Shown piece by piece: positions 12,001 through 24,215 of a stretch of DNA of 64,000 bases. This DNA is from Panagrolaimus kolymaensis. Lineage: Eukaryota; Nematoda; Chromadorea; Rhabditida; Panagrolaimidae. The notes beneath the pieces were generated by a model. It ran no database searches. It saw only the letters and a program-made list of their open reading frames with translations, and was not told the DNA's origin. A program made the position numbers and the translations under genes. Within the stretch, counting starts at the first letter, position 1. Every line of letters starts with the position of its first letter. The DNA lies in assembly GCA_028622995.1 (NCBI GenBank), contig JAJQJQ010000022.1, forward strand, positions 1,860,001 to 1,924,000, read 5' to 3'.

Positions 12001-12843
12001 TCCAATTTTTTTTATTCTTTCTTTGATTATTGTCTTCAAAGAAATGGAAAATACGGTAAAACTTATGCTTGGAAAAAATGATCCATAAAATGTCTCTCAA
12101 ATAATGGGATCATCGCTTTCATGCTCCTCTTTATTGTCGGATAATTTTTATGTGCAAAAAAAGATATCAAAGCCTTTCCACCACCAAAAAAGCGTTGCTT
12201 GGGGTTTGACGCGTGGCACATAAACACACATTCCCATCGATAACAGATTATAAAACTATCTCTTTCCTCTTTTGCTTTCGGTTTACAATAAGCTCTATTT
12301 CTTTATTGATGATAACGGCATTCTTTCCCACGAAAGTTTTCATGAGAATCGCAAATATGTGTATAAAAAATAAAAAAGCTATGTTGTTTTTGATTCAATA
12401 AAAAACAAATGCTTGGTTTATTACACACAGAAAAAAAAAACACAAAAACTGAAGAAAACAAAATCAGAGACAAAAACGTATGTAACTAAAGAAAACAAAA
12501 AACAGAACTAATCGAAGACAAAAATCTTAAGGGAAATGAAATAAAATTATTAGAATATTCAATAATGATAATATTAAAGCATAAAATTTTGTTGAGATGA
12601 TATTGCAATACATTTTTTTGAGAGAGATAAACAAAGTATAAAAGAAGAACAAAGCGTTGAGCAAAGTAAAAATTTTCTTTACATAAATACAACTAAAAAG
12701 CTCACCAAGAAACAATAGCAAAGGAAATAATAATAAGTAATTATTAAATATTAAAAAATAAAAGAGAGGCTACCCGAGAACATGAGAAGAAAAAAGTATT
12801 ATTAAGTTATTACAAAATGAAAAATAAAGTAAGAGAAAAATGA
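9021..12843. other. 3.8-kb gene-free DNA between TFIP11 and the HES gene
   Basis: AT-rich DNA between the convergent 3' ends of TFIP11 and the bHLH gene. It has many homopolymer runs and a few GC-richer islands, for example near 10349 (CACGCG) and 11150-11280. The short open frames have no recognisable similarity or splice context. It may contain regulatory DNA of the bHLH gene. No repeat element is evident. Confidence 0.5.
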
Positions 12844-15597
12844 TTATTTGAGAATTCCATCAATTGAAAAATTTGCTTTCTTTGGATGAGGTGAACCTTC
12901 AGATATTCCGGAATCTTCATTAGTGCTGCTGAGAAATGATGAACTTCGACTTCGTTTTGTTCCACGTCGTTGTTGGGGAGATGGTTCAGGTGAAAAAGTT
13001 TCATCATGCTCATCAACTTTTTCAATATCTATTTCGTCTTCATCTTCAGTGGATAAAGTTTCAGTACGAGAATATGGTCGTGATTCCACCTTTGATGGTG
13101 ATGTTGTTTCAGGTTTGTTAACGATGATTGAAACACCCGCAGATGAAGTTGGAATCATGATAGGAGCGCTAGAAGCTTTTGGAGTTGAAGGCGTCGGTTG
13201 GGCTGGCTGCTTTCCATTAAATAAACAAAATTGAGGATTTATTTGAGGAAAAAGCAATGGATTCATTGTTGGAGGAAAAAATGTCAAATTTGGATGAAGC
13301 ATTTGTTTCGACATCGGTTGATTAAAGTTAAATGGTGGCGTTGGAATTGATGGCAGCTGAGGAGGTGGTGGTGGTTGAGGTCGATGGGGAAATAGAGACA
13401 TCACAACATTTTCCACAGCTTTGAAAGTTTCAGGTTGAGCTTTTGCTCGCTGTAATCCATTAAATATTGCAGTAATTGTATTGGCTGTTGTTTGTTGTTG
13501 AATGTGAGGAATTTGAGCAAGTTGATTTTCAAAAAGTTGCATAAAACCCAACGTTCTCTCCAAAATATCGGCTTTTTCCAATTTTGATGTATGATTTGGA
13601 TCATGACGAATGATAATAACTTTAAGATCTTCCAAAGCTTTATTCATTCGATCTCGTCGTTGTTTCTCCATCGCTGGTTTCTTTTTCTGTAAAATGATTT
13701 GACTATATATTTTTTATTGCTTTAAACTTTATTTTTATCACTTTTTTGTTGTACTGTAAAAGTTAACCTTCTCTTTTCTCGAAAGCCTGGCAAACAGATA
13801 TGTAATGGCATTAAAATAATTAATCTCTTATTGGATATATTAGAATAGGTTGCTTTCGGAGGAAAAGAGGAAGCAACGAGAGTAAAGGTTTTTGCGCAAT
13901 TTTCAAGGTCGCAACGGTGAAGGAAGACAGTATATCGGACAATTGAAACGCCTTTCTTCTCCATTACATTCAACAAAAATGAGGCTGTTGATGACAACCG
14001 CGTCTTTCTTTCTTTTTTCCAATAATCAAAAAGACGAGCGCCATTTTAGCGCAATTTAAAGATTTTCTTTGCGGAAAAGTTTTTTTCAAAAACCGGCACT
14101 CTTTTTTGCGGTAAAGAAATTTTGATTTGATGGCCTTGTGAAAATGAGCATGGCATTTGAAGATTTTAAAAAGAAACTCAAAAACATTAGTATGACCCTT
14201 TTTGATGATTTGCCGAAAGATTTTATTTTACGATGCCAAATCAAACCTAAAAATCATCTTTTCAAAATTGCATAATTTTACAAGCTTTCTTGACCTTGTG
14301 GAAGTTTCTTTCTTGAAAGATTTTCTATACTAATCTCGATTAAATATATTTACTAAAAATAATGATATTCTATAATCTCAATATCATGAAAGAAAAATTT
14401 ATCTCCCATCAGCTTTTAAAACTACAGTAATTAGTGTTCCTATTTATTTTATTAAACCCACGCATATCATTTTTTCTTCTTCTTAACATCATTTGTCTCA
14501 TTCATAAACCAAAATGATGTTTTCAAAAGAAAGTAATCCTTAAAACTTCCGGACAAAACAAATTTTCACCTTTATAGAAAAAGCTAAATCCCCTAAAGCT
14601 AAGAGAGGGAAAACCACAATATTTTTTTGTCACTATTAAAGAGAGAGAGAAAAAAAAGTAATCAATTGGAACGAAATTAAGATGAAAGCCACACGCGCCA
14701 TTTTGTTCCTTGAAATGGATTATCCCTTGTTTATGAAGGTGGTGGAGTTTTTAAGCTGATTACAAATAAAAAAGTACCTCAATGAAGAACGTTATGAAAG
14801 AATACGAATGGCGTCAACTGATAAACTTCACATCATTCTCCTTTGCTAAAGGATATTTTGATAGTTTTTAGAAACAAATATGTAAAAATCCAAAAACAGG
14901 TGCAGAAATAACTCAAAAAGCATTTTTAAGGATACAAAAAATATGGATGACAACATTTTTTTGACAAATGTCCTCAAAAAAAATTGTCATAAACATGGCT
15001 TTAAATCAAAAATTTTCTTTCTTACTTCTTCTTAGGTTAAAATCGTAGGGTGACAAAGTTAGAGCCATGTTCTGACTGATTTACAGTCTATGTTTTCAAA
15101 AAATAAATTGCCAGAAGGGACTGAAATTCGCGCGCAAAAAAAAAGAAGACAAGAATATGGGAGACATAAAAGTAAGTCGTTGTTGCTGCTGCAACGACAA
15201 CAGAAGCGTCAGAAAAAAAGAAAGAATGAAAAATGGAAGTTACTCTTTCCAATTTTTTATTTTTCAAAATGAGTAGATAACCATCAAAATTTTGAAACCC
15301 TTTCACTATTTTATGGGGGTAATAATAATTTGGTAGAGAGACAACCAAAAAAATGTTGCAATTCGATGATACTAAGCTATCGCAAGCTTTTCTGAGAAAA
15401 AGCTACTCAAAGTTTTGTATAAATCAAATAGAAAAAAATAAAAGTAATAACCTTTCGATCCATATTTTCTGTTGATGGTTGTGGAAAAATATAATTTGTC
15501 ATTTTTCTTGAAAAAGAGGGACCAGGAGCCGATGTTGATGTGGACGACGATGATGAAGCTGATGGAATCGTGTTTGAGCCCGATTGTGAGCAAAGAG
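12844..15597 (-). CDS. HES/Hairy-type bHLH transcription repressor
   Basis: Minus-strand exons 15597-15452 and 13686-12844 join in phase 0 across a 1,765-base intron (GTTATT donor, TTTTACAG acceptor). The junction rebuilds the basic region ENMDRK/KKKPAMEKQRRDRMN, with the proline characteristic of Hairy/E(spl) proteins, followed by the helix-loop-helix (LEDLKVIII ... LEKADILERTLGFMQL). Such proteins dimerise and repress transcription in neural and epidermal patterning; C. elegans lin-22 is the obvious relative. A Pro-rich middle (PQPPPPPQLPS) and a Ser/acidic C-terminus follow. The last residues are FSIDGILK, so the Groucho-binding WRPW is absent. The upstream exon is open from an acceptor at 15598-15599 and Ser-rich (SASSSSSTSTSAPG), so an earlier exon probably exists. 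The first in-frame ATG I can see is at 15502, giving 297 residues. Confidence 0.8.
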
Positions 15598-16443
15598 CTA
15601 ATCATAAAAAGTTAACATTATTGCAAAGCCAAAAAAGGATGGTAAATTAAAATGAAACTGATGTCAAGGCAATTCACGAGAAAAAAAAACAGTTTACACG
15701 CAATGGAAAAAGTCTTCAAAAAATATGCAATCATTATTTCTTTCATTTTGGTTAGTTAATTTTTACACCTCCGCAAATGATGTTTTAACCCTTTAAAATT
15801 CAATGAGCTTTTTATCAAAGCTTTTTTAAATAAAAAAAACTAAAGCCCGAAAGTAAAACTGTATAAATTCGAAAATGAAAAATAAAAATAAAGCAGACGA
15901 CGATAAGGGAGACACACGACAAAAGTCCGACTTCGACACGCTTCAAAATTACAAGCGTGCCTTTGGTCTGTAAAAAAAGCAAAAGGAAAAAAGGGATGAG
16001 AAGAAATAAGAAGAAAACGAAGAAGAAGAAGGTGGTGCATAAAATAATCTTTAAAGGCGGAGCATCTCCTTGCTATTGGCCGGGACATTGACGAGAGCGA
16101 GCAAATTTTTAAACGATTATCGGCTATTTTAGAAAGAAAGGGAATTTTAAAATGAAAGTGGGTAAAAAGATTATACGTATGTAATATATACTAATTTAAT
16201 TAAACAAATAATAAATAAAGGTAAATCAAAAGAAAAAAAACAGAAAAGAATTCAGATGAAAAAAAGTACATATATCGAAAATGTTTCTATCGAAAGCGCT
16301 TTAAATTTTACCAATAAAAAATTACAGTTGCATCTTGATATAGTATTAATTGTTCCAGATTTATTTTTATTTCATGAAATCAAAAAATTATTGAAATAAT
16401 TTTATCCTTTTTTCATTTTTTTACTTTGAAACGCGAATCAGCC

Positions 16444-17921
16444 ACACATTTCAAAGTCATAAATGTTAAAAAGAAAATTTTTCTTAGAATGGTTATGTTT
16501 TTTGCATTTGAAACATTAGTTCTCATAATTATTTTACCACGGTTAGAAGCTTTTAAGGATGTCTCCCATGAAATCCCGCAGTTTGATGTTTTTTCTCATT
16601 CCCTAAAATGAGCAATCATAAAGTCAAGGGCCATACCTCCTCGTGCATACCGGAAATATGTTAACAAATTTAAACAAAAAAAGAGGAGGTTCATTGCTTG
16701 CAGGGAAAAAATTCCGCCATGCAAAGGATGAGAAAACCTTTTAACTTTTACCGCTATTCTTTAAAATCAAAGATATTTTCAAAAATTTGTTATGCGAATC
16801 AAAGTCAAAAAAGATTTAATTTTTGGAAAATGGATTTTAAAAAAATGTCTGCAAAACTTTCAAGTTTGTTTTTCTTCATGCTATTAGCTTTTTGGAGAAT
16901 TACAAAAGCAATTGAAAAAAAGAAATGTATGCTAAAATAGGACATTTTTGAACACTTTAAAAAAAGTATGAAATTTGAGATACCATTGTTGCACGCGAGA
17001 AGCACACACTTTTTTTTGTAAGCAACAAAAAAAACAAGCTTTTTCAAGAAAGAAAAAAAATGAATTGCTTTTTGATGAGTTTTGAATTTTCTTCTGTCTG
17101 CTGTCAGTAGTCGTCTTCTTGTCTCTAACAACATTGGATTTTTTCTTGTAAAATACAAATTTCAGGCAGATGAAAATGGAAATGAAAGGATAACCAAGAT
17201 ATACATATACTTTGGGGTAACTACTTCTTAAAAAGGCCGATGAAAAAACTAAAGAAGAAGAAAAAGAAGGAGACGACAATATTGCGTCTTTTTTTTTTTG
17301 ATGTGGTGACGGTGATTGGCAGAAAGGAGCGATTTGTCGGAGTCGTTAAAAAAAGTAAAGATCGGATCGAGGACGACTAAAAAGGAATTGCAACGACAAA
17401 AGTTTTTTAAATTATGTTTCCGTTTATTTTCACTTGGATAAACGCGAAAATTGGTAGGTTTAAAAAAACATTTTAAAAGGGTGAAAGAAAAAACAAACTT
17501 TGTTTTGTAGATAGATAAGCGTAACTGTGTGAGAGAAATGGCACATCTCCTTCTTTTGATTCGTGTAACAATTTTTATTTGAAACATTTGTCCCTTCAAA
17601 AAGAAACGGTAAAAGTAAAAAGATTTTCTCATACTTTTCATGCGAGAATTTTTTACCTTCTAGCTATAAACCTCCCTTCTTTTTTTTGTTTAAAATAGTT
17701 AACATTTCCGGTGTAAAGACCCTTGACTTTATGATTGCTCTTTTAGGGAATGAGAAAAACATCAAATTTATAGGGCCAAAAGCTGCGGGATTTCATGGGA
17801 TACATCCTTAAAAGCTTCTAACCGTGGTAAAATAATTATGAGAATCTCCATGTTTCAAACCCCAAAAACCTAACCGTTCAAAGAAAAAAATTGTTTTTAA
17901 CATTGTAACTTATAAATGTGT
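16444..17921. repeat. Degenerate element with ~370-bp inverted arms
   Basis: The left arm (about 16444-16806) and the right arm (about 17553-17921) are diverged reverse complements. Matching blocks include TTCTCATAATTATTTTACCA, GGTTAGAAGCTTTTAAGGAT, GAGCAATCATAAAGTCAAGG and CTTTTAACTTTTACCG in the left arm, each with a near-identical inverse copy on the right. The 750-base centre is A/T-tract DNA with no transposase frame. Many substitutions and small indels between the arms point to an old insertion. No target duplication could be recognised, so the superfamily is open. Confidence 0.7.
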
Positions 17922-18997
17922 TGAATAAAATTGAAAATTTGAAAAAGTCACAAGTCTTGATTCTTAAGTTGAGACATCAGCATCATAAAATCATTACTTG
18001 CCTTGCTTTAATGTTGGATATTATTTTAGTTTTAGACTCCAAAAAGTCCTTCTTTTTTTCTTGCCTGATATTTGTTTCTTTTACTCATTTTTATAAGATT
18101 TACGGTAAATCTATCAAATGTGAATGGTTGTTGTATGTATGTGTTTATTGGATGTCATTGCATCCATCAAAGATGATGCTCCCTCATTTAAAGCTCAGTT
18201 GGTGGTCAAATTTGTTGAAGCAATGATTAAAACAAAAAATTCTTTCTTAAAGGGAACGAGAATTTACCCTTATCGATGTTGAAGGGATTAACTAAAATCT
18301 CACAAAAAAATATTGGAAAAATGAATCTATCAATTAAAAATATAGCTTTGCTGTGTTTTTTTTTGGTGAATGCGCGGCAAATTTGCGCGGGTTTCCGATC
18401 TTCTTTTTCGTTATTCTCAACTTTGATCTTTGCATTTTTATTTTTGAATGAATATGGCAGAAAAAATTATTAATACACTTAACCCATTCACACAAGATTA
18501 TATTTGATTTTTTTTTCTTCTTTCTAATCGCATTCAACGAATAGAACATGAAAGGAAGGCAAGTAACAACAAGGCAGAGGCGGTTACGGTAGCCATAAAT
18601 TTTGAAGAAGAAAAAAAGGGCAAAGCTGAAAAAAACTTTTTTTTCTTTATAAAAAATGATAGCTTTTTGAATATATTGAAATGAAAGAAGCAAGGAAGAT
18701 GGAACAAAACAAAATAAAACAAAAATACGGGAGAACAAAAAATGAAAAAAAATCTATAACAAAAGCTGATGTTTTGGGACTACGCGCGACAACACCGAAG
18801 ACAACGAAGACAACTATGCATCTTGAACGCCGTTGTTGGTCGCCGTCGTTGTCCAGGAGAATGGAGAAGGAATAGTTGCTCATCGATGGGAATATCAATG
18901 ATATTTCCGTTAAAACAAAACAAGAGCTTCGATGGAAGAAAAAGCATTAAATAATTTTCTTAAAGATGAATTGAAGATAAAAATCAAATCGTGATTA

Positions 18998-19432
18998 GTG
19001 TTAAATTCCCGATCCGACCGACAAAAAAGTCGGGAAATTCAAAAAAAGTCGGGATAGAAATTGCTTTCGGTCGGAAAAGTCGGGAAAAAGTCGGGATAAA
19101 TATTTTTGTCGGTCGGGAATTCGGGGGATCGAAAAGTAGGGTATGGTGTTGGAATTTTTTAAATTAAATTAATTATAAGAATTTAAATATATAAAAATGA
19201 GCTATTTAATGTAAATAAAACGTAAATAAAGGGTTTTTGGTTAAAATAAAGGCGAAAAAGCATGATTTTTAAAATTAATATTATTTTTTTTTATTTGTCG
19301 GGATAAAAAATGAGTCGGTCGGAAAAGTCGGGAAAATGTCGGGATAAAAATTATCGTCGGTCGGGAAGTCGGTCGGGAAAAAGTCGGTCGGGAAGTCGGG
19401 AATTCCCGACTTTTCGGTCGGGAATTTAACAC
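18998..19432. mobile_element. TA-flanked MITE with GTCGG-rich interior
   Basis: A 435-bp element with termini GTGTTAAATTCCCGA and TCGGGAATTTAACAC, flanked by TA at 18996-18997 and 19433-19434. A TA duplication suggests the Tc1/mariner group. Both subterminal parts carry irregular tandem units of GTCGG and GTCGGGA, for example between 19015-19130 and 19295-19430, which are inverse complements and can fold. The AT-rich centre has no coding capacity. Confidence 0.75.
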
Positions 19433-22400
19433 TAGTGGAAAGTACCGTAATTGAAGCATTTATGATCAATAAAAGTTATGAAATTGATTTTGAATACACC
19501 AAGAAAATAAGAATGAAAACTTTTTTAGATATAATATCCAATTAAAAAGTCGAAATTTAGTCCTAAATATATTTTAATTTAGATAATAAAATTTTATTTG
19601 TTTTATGACCAACTTCAAAATAAAACCCAGGCTTTTGATAATAGCCAATCTACAACCACCAATTTCGATATAATTCCTAAAACCCTTTTTTAACTCAGAA
19701 AATTTTAAGAAATAAAATTAAAGTGAAATTTGAAGCCATTAACTAAAGCTTGAAGCACTTGAGAACAAAGTTAGAGAATGTTGTTCTCATTCTTTCAATC
19801 ATCAAAAAATATGAGATAGATCATTATTCATTTTTTTTACCTCGCCACATTAAGAAAAGCACTCATAAACAACTTTTCAGAATATCTAACATTTATAAAA
19901 AATTTATTTCTTTAAAATGACCAAGAAGCTTCATCCCATTATCTCTCCATAATAATGTTGAGAAAAAAAAAATCATTGTCTAAATCACTCCACAAAAAAT
20001 GGGCTTACTTTTTTTTTGCTGCAAAAGTCTAAAAAGCTTTTCTTTATTCAAAAACTAAAGAAAGCTTTTTTGAAGAAAACCAATAAAAGCCGCAAAGTTT
20101 TTGTTTTTGAAGCGCTTAAAACCGCTGCAATTAATCAACTATTTTTTTGTTACGTAAAAAAGGTTAAATAGATAGAGAACTTTAAGTGACAATAAAAAAA
20201 TAACTCATTTAAAAAATAAAAGATCCCATTGAAAAAAATGATTTCAAAAGAAAAAGTGAGACTTTTTTGCTGCTAATGGACCTCCCAAAAAATTATTTCT
20301 TTTTTGCTGATGTTTTTTTGATATTCTAATGGCTGATGAACGAAAAAAGAGGAAAAAAACTTGCGTATGTTTTTTCTGGAAAAGTAAAAAACCATGATGA
20401 TTTTTGATTGCGCGTTTAAAAAAAGTGTGGATGTGAAAATGCGTGGGGAAGAAAAACTCAAAAAAAATATATCATGAACATGAGTTTTTTGGCATTTTAA
20501 GATTCCTTGTTTCATTGAATTCTAAGATGTTGTTTTCATCATTCCAAGAAAAAAAAAGAACAACAATAAACAATGGAAAAAAGAGAGCAAACGATGACAA
20601 TGCCATGGTAAAAAAAATAAGAAGCAAGTGTAGAAGAAGAATAAAAAAACGATGATAACAATAGGTTTTCTCGCATCTTTTTTTCTTCTATTTTTTTTTT
20701 CGAATCTTGAAAATATTTGCATATTTTTGCTTTCTCTTGTCATCATCATCTTTGTTCCATTATTATTATAAGAAAATGCCATGTAAGCAATTTTTTCTCA
20801 AAGAGCCAGCCAACCACCACCCGGGTGGCGAACACCTGTCCTTTCTTTTCCTTTTTTTAAAATGGTCAATTTTATGAATGTGAAAATTTTTATGAAACTG
20901 ATTTCCTCTGGCATCATTGACTTTTCTTCTTTATATCGAAAAAAGATGAGAGAGAAAGAAATACACAATTTTCCCAAACTTTTTTTTCAACAAAAAAACC
21001 AATTTTCACACAAATAACGGAAGGCGCCTCATAAAAAAATTTTTGCGCTTTTGATTTGATTTGAGTTTTTATAAGTCGCTTATTAAAAAATAAGAAGAGG
21101 CAACAGAAAAGACGTTGAATAGACCTCCGTTTTCTCTTCATCGTCGACGGGCCACGCGCATCCTTCAATCGTTTTTTCTTCTTCTCTTTTTTTGATATGA
21201 GCGTGCCGAAAAAAAAAGTTCTTCGTCGCTCACCTCTCCTATTCCTTCATCGTTCATGACGCATTGGAGAAAAAGATGAGTCGAAAAGATGAGGGCGAAA
21301 GCGAGCAAGCATGCATGCACTTATGTTTTTGCTTTTTCCTTCTTCATCTTTAGTTTTTCATACGGTCAAATCATAGACATAAGAAAAAATAAGAAAGAAA
21401 AAAAGACCGTGGGAAAGTTTTGAATTAAGATCAAAAAAAATAGATGAGGAGGAGAAAAAGGAACTCAAGCATACATACCAAAAAGAAACTAAACGCGAAT
21501 TGAATCTTTTTTTTTACTGACACCCATCTGCCACACAAGAAAAAAAAAATAAAATAAAGAAAGGCACAGATAAAAGAAAAAAAGAAAAGAAAATTGTTTT
21601 GATTATTTTCTTTTTTTATTGTTCAACAAAAATTTATTATAATTTTTCTCTCAAGATGAAGAAAAATAAAAAACAACATAAAAATATATACCTTTAAAAA
21701 GATGACCGCAAATTGCCGAAAGAGAGTTTTTTTATTTTATATTTTCGACAATCAACCCGGCGCTTTGGTCGACGACGACTATGATGGTGATGGACTATAA
21801 AAATAACTCACATTCTTTTTTGAACTTTTATTATTTGAGGTTACTGCCTTTAATAAAAATCAACACAATAAAAAATAGAAAAACATAAAACACCGCAGAA
21901 GTTTTTTTGGGTTTGGTTCTCGAGGACTTTGGAAAAAAGAAGAAGACAAAGCAAAGTTATACTTCAAAGAAAGAAAAAAATGAATGACTGTAACTCGAAA
22001 AATCATAGGCGCCAATAACAAGCTTTGGGAATTGTACGTTTACTAGCTTTTGTAAAAAAAAAAAAGAGAAATTATTAAGAAAAAAATGTTTTTTGTCCAA
22101 CTTAATTCAAAAATTATGGTATCAGAGAAATTCACATTCAAGTTTTGTTTGGACTTCTCATTTAATTCCACTTTTGAACTCCCGTCGCTTTATTTAGAAG
22201 AACGCAGTTCAAATCTGTCTGTCATCAAATTGAATATCAAATGTATCAGTTTAAAGTAATAAAACAAAAAATTGTTGCAAATTTTCAAGGACAAAAACGT
22301 TTTTTTAGACGGCTTGGGTTCCTTTGATTTACCTTTTCGCTTATTTTTACATTTATTTTATTTTTTACATCAAAGTTAATGAGTTGATGATTCTTCCTTC

Positions 22401-24215
22401 CAACCCGTGATTGGCAGGCATTTTATTTTAACTGTCAAAGTGATATATGAACGATTCTTTTATTTTCGTATATAAAAAACGTTCGTTTAAAACTAATTAC
22501 AAAAGCAAAAAAAGAAAAAGAATGAAACATTTAATGTTAGAAAAAAAACGGTAATAAATTTAAAAATCTAACGAAAGTGAATCCGACAAAAAAATGTTAT
22601 CAGCAGAAGAGCAATGTTCGAGTTTCATGCATGCACATGCATGTGAGTAGCGTGATTTATTTCGGTAATAAAAAATTTAATGAAAGTGTTGCTTTGAAAA
22701 AAACGAAACAATAAAAATAAACTTTGCAAGTTTGGTTGGACGAAGTTTACTTTTTGTAAACTTCACTAATAATCCAAATCACGAAAGTTTATTTTAGTCA
22801 AGTTTTTACAAGTTAATTTTGTTATTGTCCCTTCATGATGCTCTCGAGCTACAGTATTCTTTCTTTACAATCTTATTGAAAATTTTTGAAGCGCTAAAGA
22901 AAAAAAATCAAGCGGTCAAGAAACATATTACAATTTTCTTTATGCTGCTTCTTTTTCATCTGTTCCTTTCTGACCACTCTCAATTGGTGGTGGGGCAAAT
23001 CAAATTGCCAACCAAAATAATAAACCAAAACGATTTTGATGTAAAAATGTAACAACAACTGTTGTTGCTTCTTTTTCATTTCAAAAAACATTGATGCCGA
23101 AACATTAAAAAAATTTCGAGTAGCAAGAAGCAAGCATTTCGATGTTACATTCATTCATTGAATTTTTTGCAAATAATAAATCTTGTAAGAATTAAATTTT
23201 TTGCCGAAAGAAAACTTTTTTTGCGCATTAAAATAAATTTTGCACAAAAAGGATTGCCGCATTCTTTTTCTTTATTTCGTTTTTTATGTTTCATTGTAGA
23301 AACGTCAAAAAAACTGGACATTTTTAAATAAAAGTAATTTAAAGATGTTGTTTAATTTTAATGGCAACAACACAAAAAAGAAGATGGAAGAAAACAAGAT
23401 TGTTTCAATCAAAAATAATGAAAAAAAGAAAAAATGCAACATTTTTTAAATTAGTTTTTTGAACGAATAAACGAAAGAAGCGTTCAGCGATGTCCGTGAA
23501 AAAAAAAATGATGAAGGTGCATTTTAATTACTTTTAAAAATTTTAGACTAACGACTTCAATCAGGAACGTTTTTCGAATTTATTTTTATTTATTTTAAGC
23601 CGCCGCTCTGATCAGTTTTTGTTTGATGTTGTTCCATTTCATGCTGTTTTTATGATTGCGCATTTATCCTTGAAACAACGAATTCATTTTTCCATTAATC
23701 ATTAGAAAATTTAAAAACAATTTGTTTGTTGTTGCTATTTTTATTCAAAGATTCTTCTTTTTTTGTTATTCGATATGTTTGAGTTTCAAAGTAAAAGAAA
23801 ATCAAAGCCAAAAATGCGCTACAAATTGATTTCCAAGTATTTCTGCTCTGGTTGATGATAATAACATCAACAGAATCTGGCTTTAGTTAATTGATTTAAA
23901 TAATCGATAAAATAAAAAGTCCACACACTAAAAAAGATAAATGAACAAGTTAAGATTTTTCTTCTTCCATAAAATGTTATGCGAACAAAAAGGTAACAAA
24001 AAAACTGATTCAAAGGGTTTTTTTTAATATGAAACCATCTTCGTTCAATCAAAGTCGAGTAAATTGAAATTGGAAAAAGATCACATAACTAACATTTATT
24101 AATACATGTTTCTTTTTTAAAATTTTATTACAACAAAAAAACTTAATATAATCAAAAATTCATACATGAAACAAAAAACAATTGCAAAATTATCGATGAC
24201 TTATTCAAATGAAGG

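Larger units (their letters stand above)
15598..24215. other. 8.6-kb gene desert upstream of the HES gene
   Basis: Low-complexity AT-rich DNA dense in A- and T-runs. It contains the inverted-repeat element at 16444-17921 and the MITE at 18998-19432. GC-richer patches at about 18770-18890, 20815-20840 and 21130-21320 stand out and could be enhancers or a distant 5' exon of the bHLH gene. None has a frame with convincing splice sites. Developmental transcription-factor genes in nematodes commonly have such flanks. Confidence 0.5.

Noticed and set aside
15088..22000. Numerous 60-130 codon frames in the HES gene desert
   Set aside because: They are runs of Phe, Lys and Ser produced by A/T tracts, often on both strands at once, and lack splice context.
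22195..22235. GTTCAAATC, resembling a tRNA T-loop
   Set aside because: No acceptor stem, A-box or anticodon stem could be paired around it.
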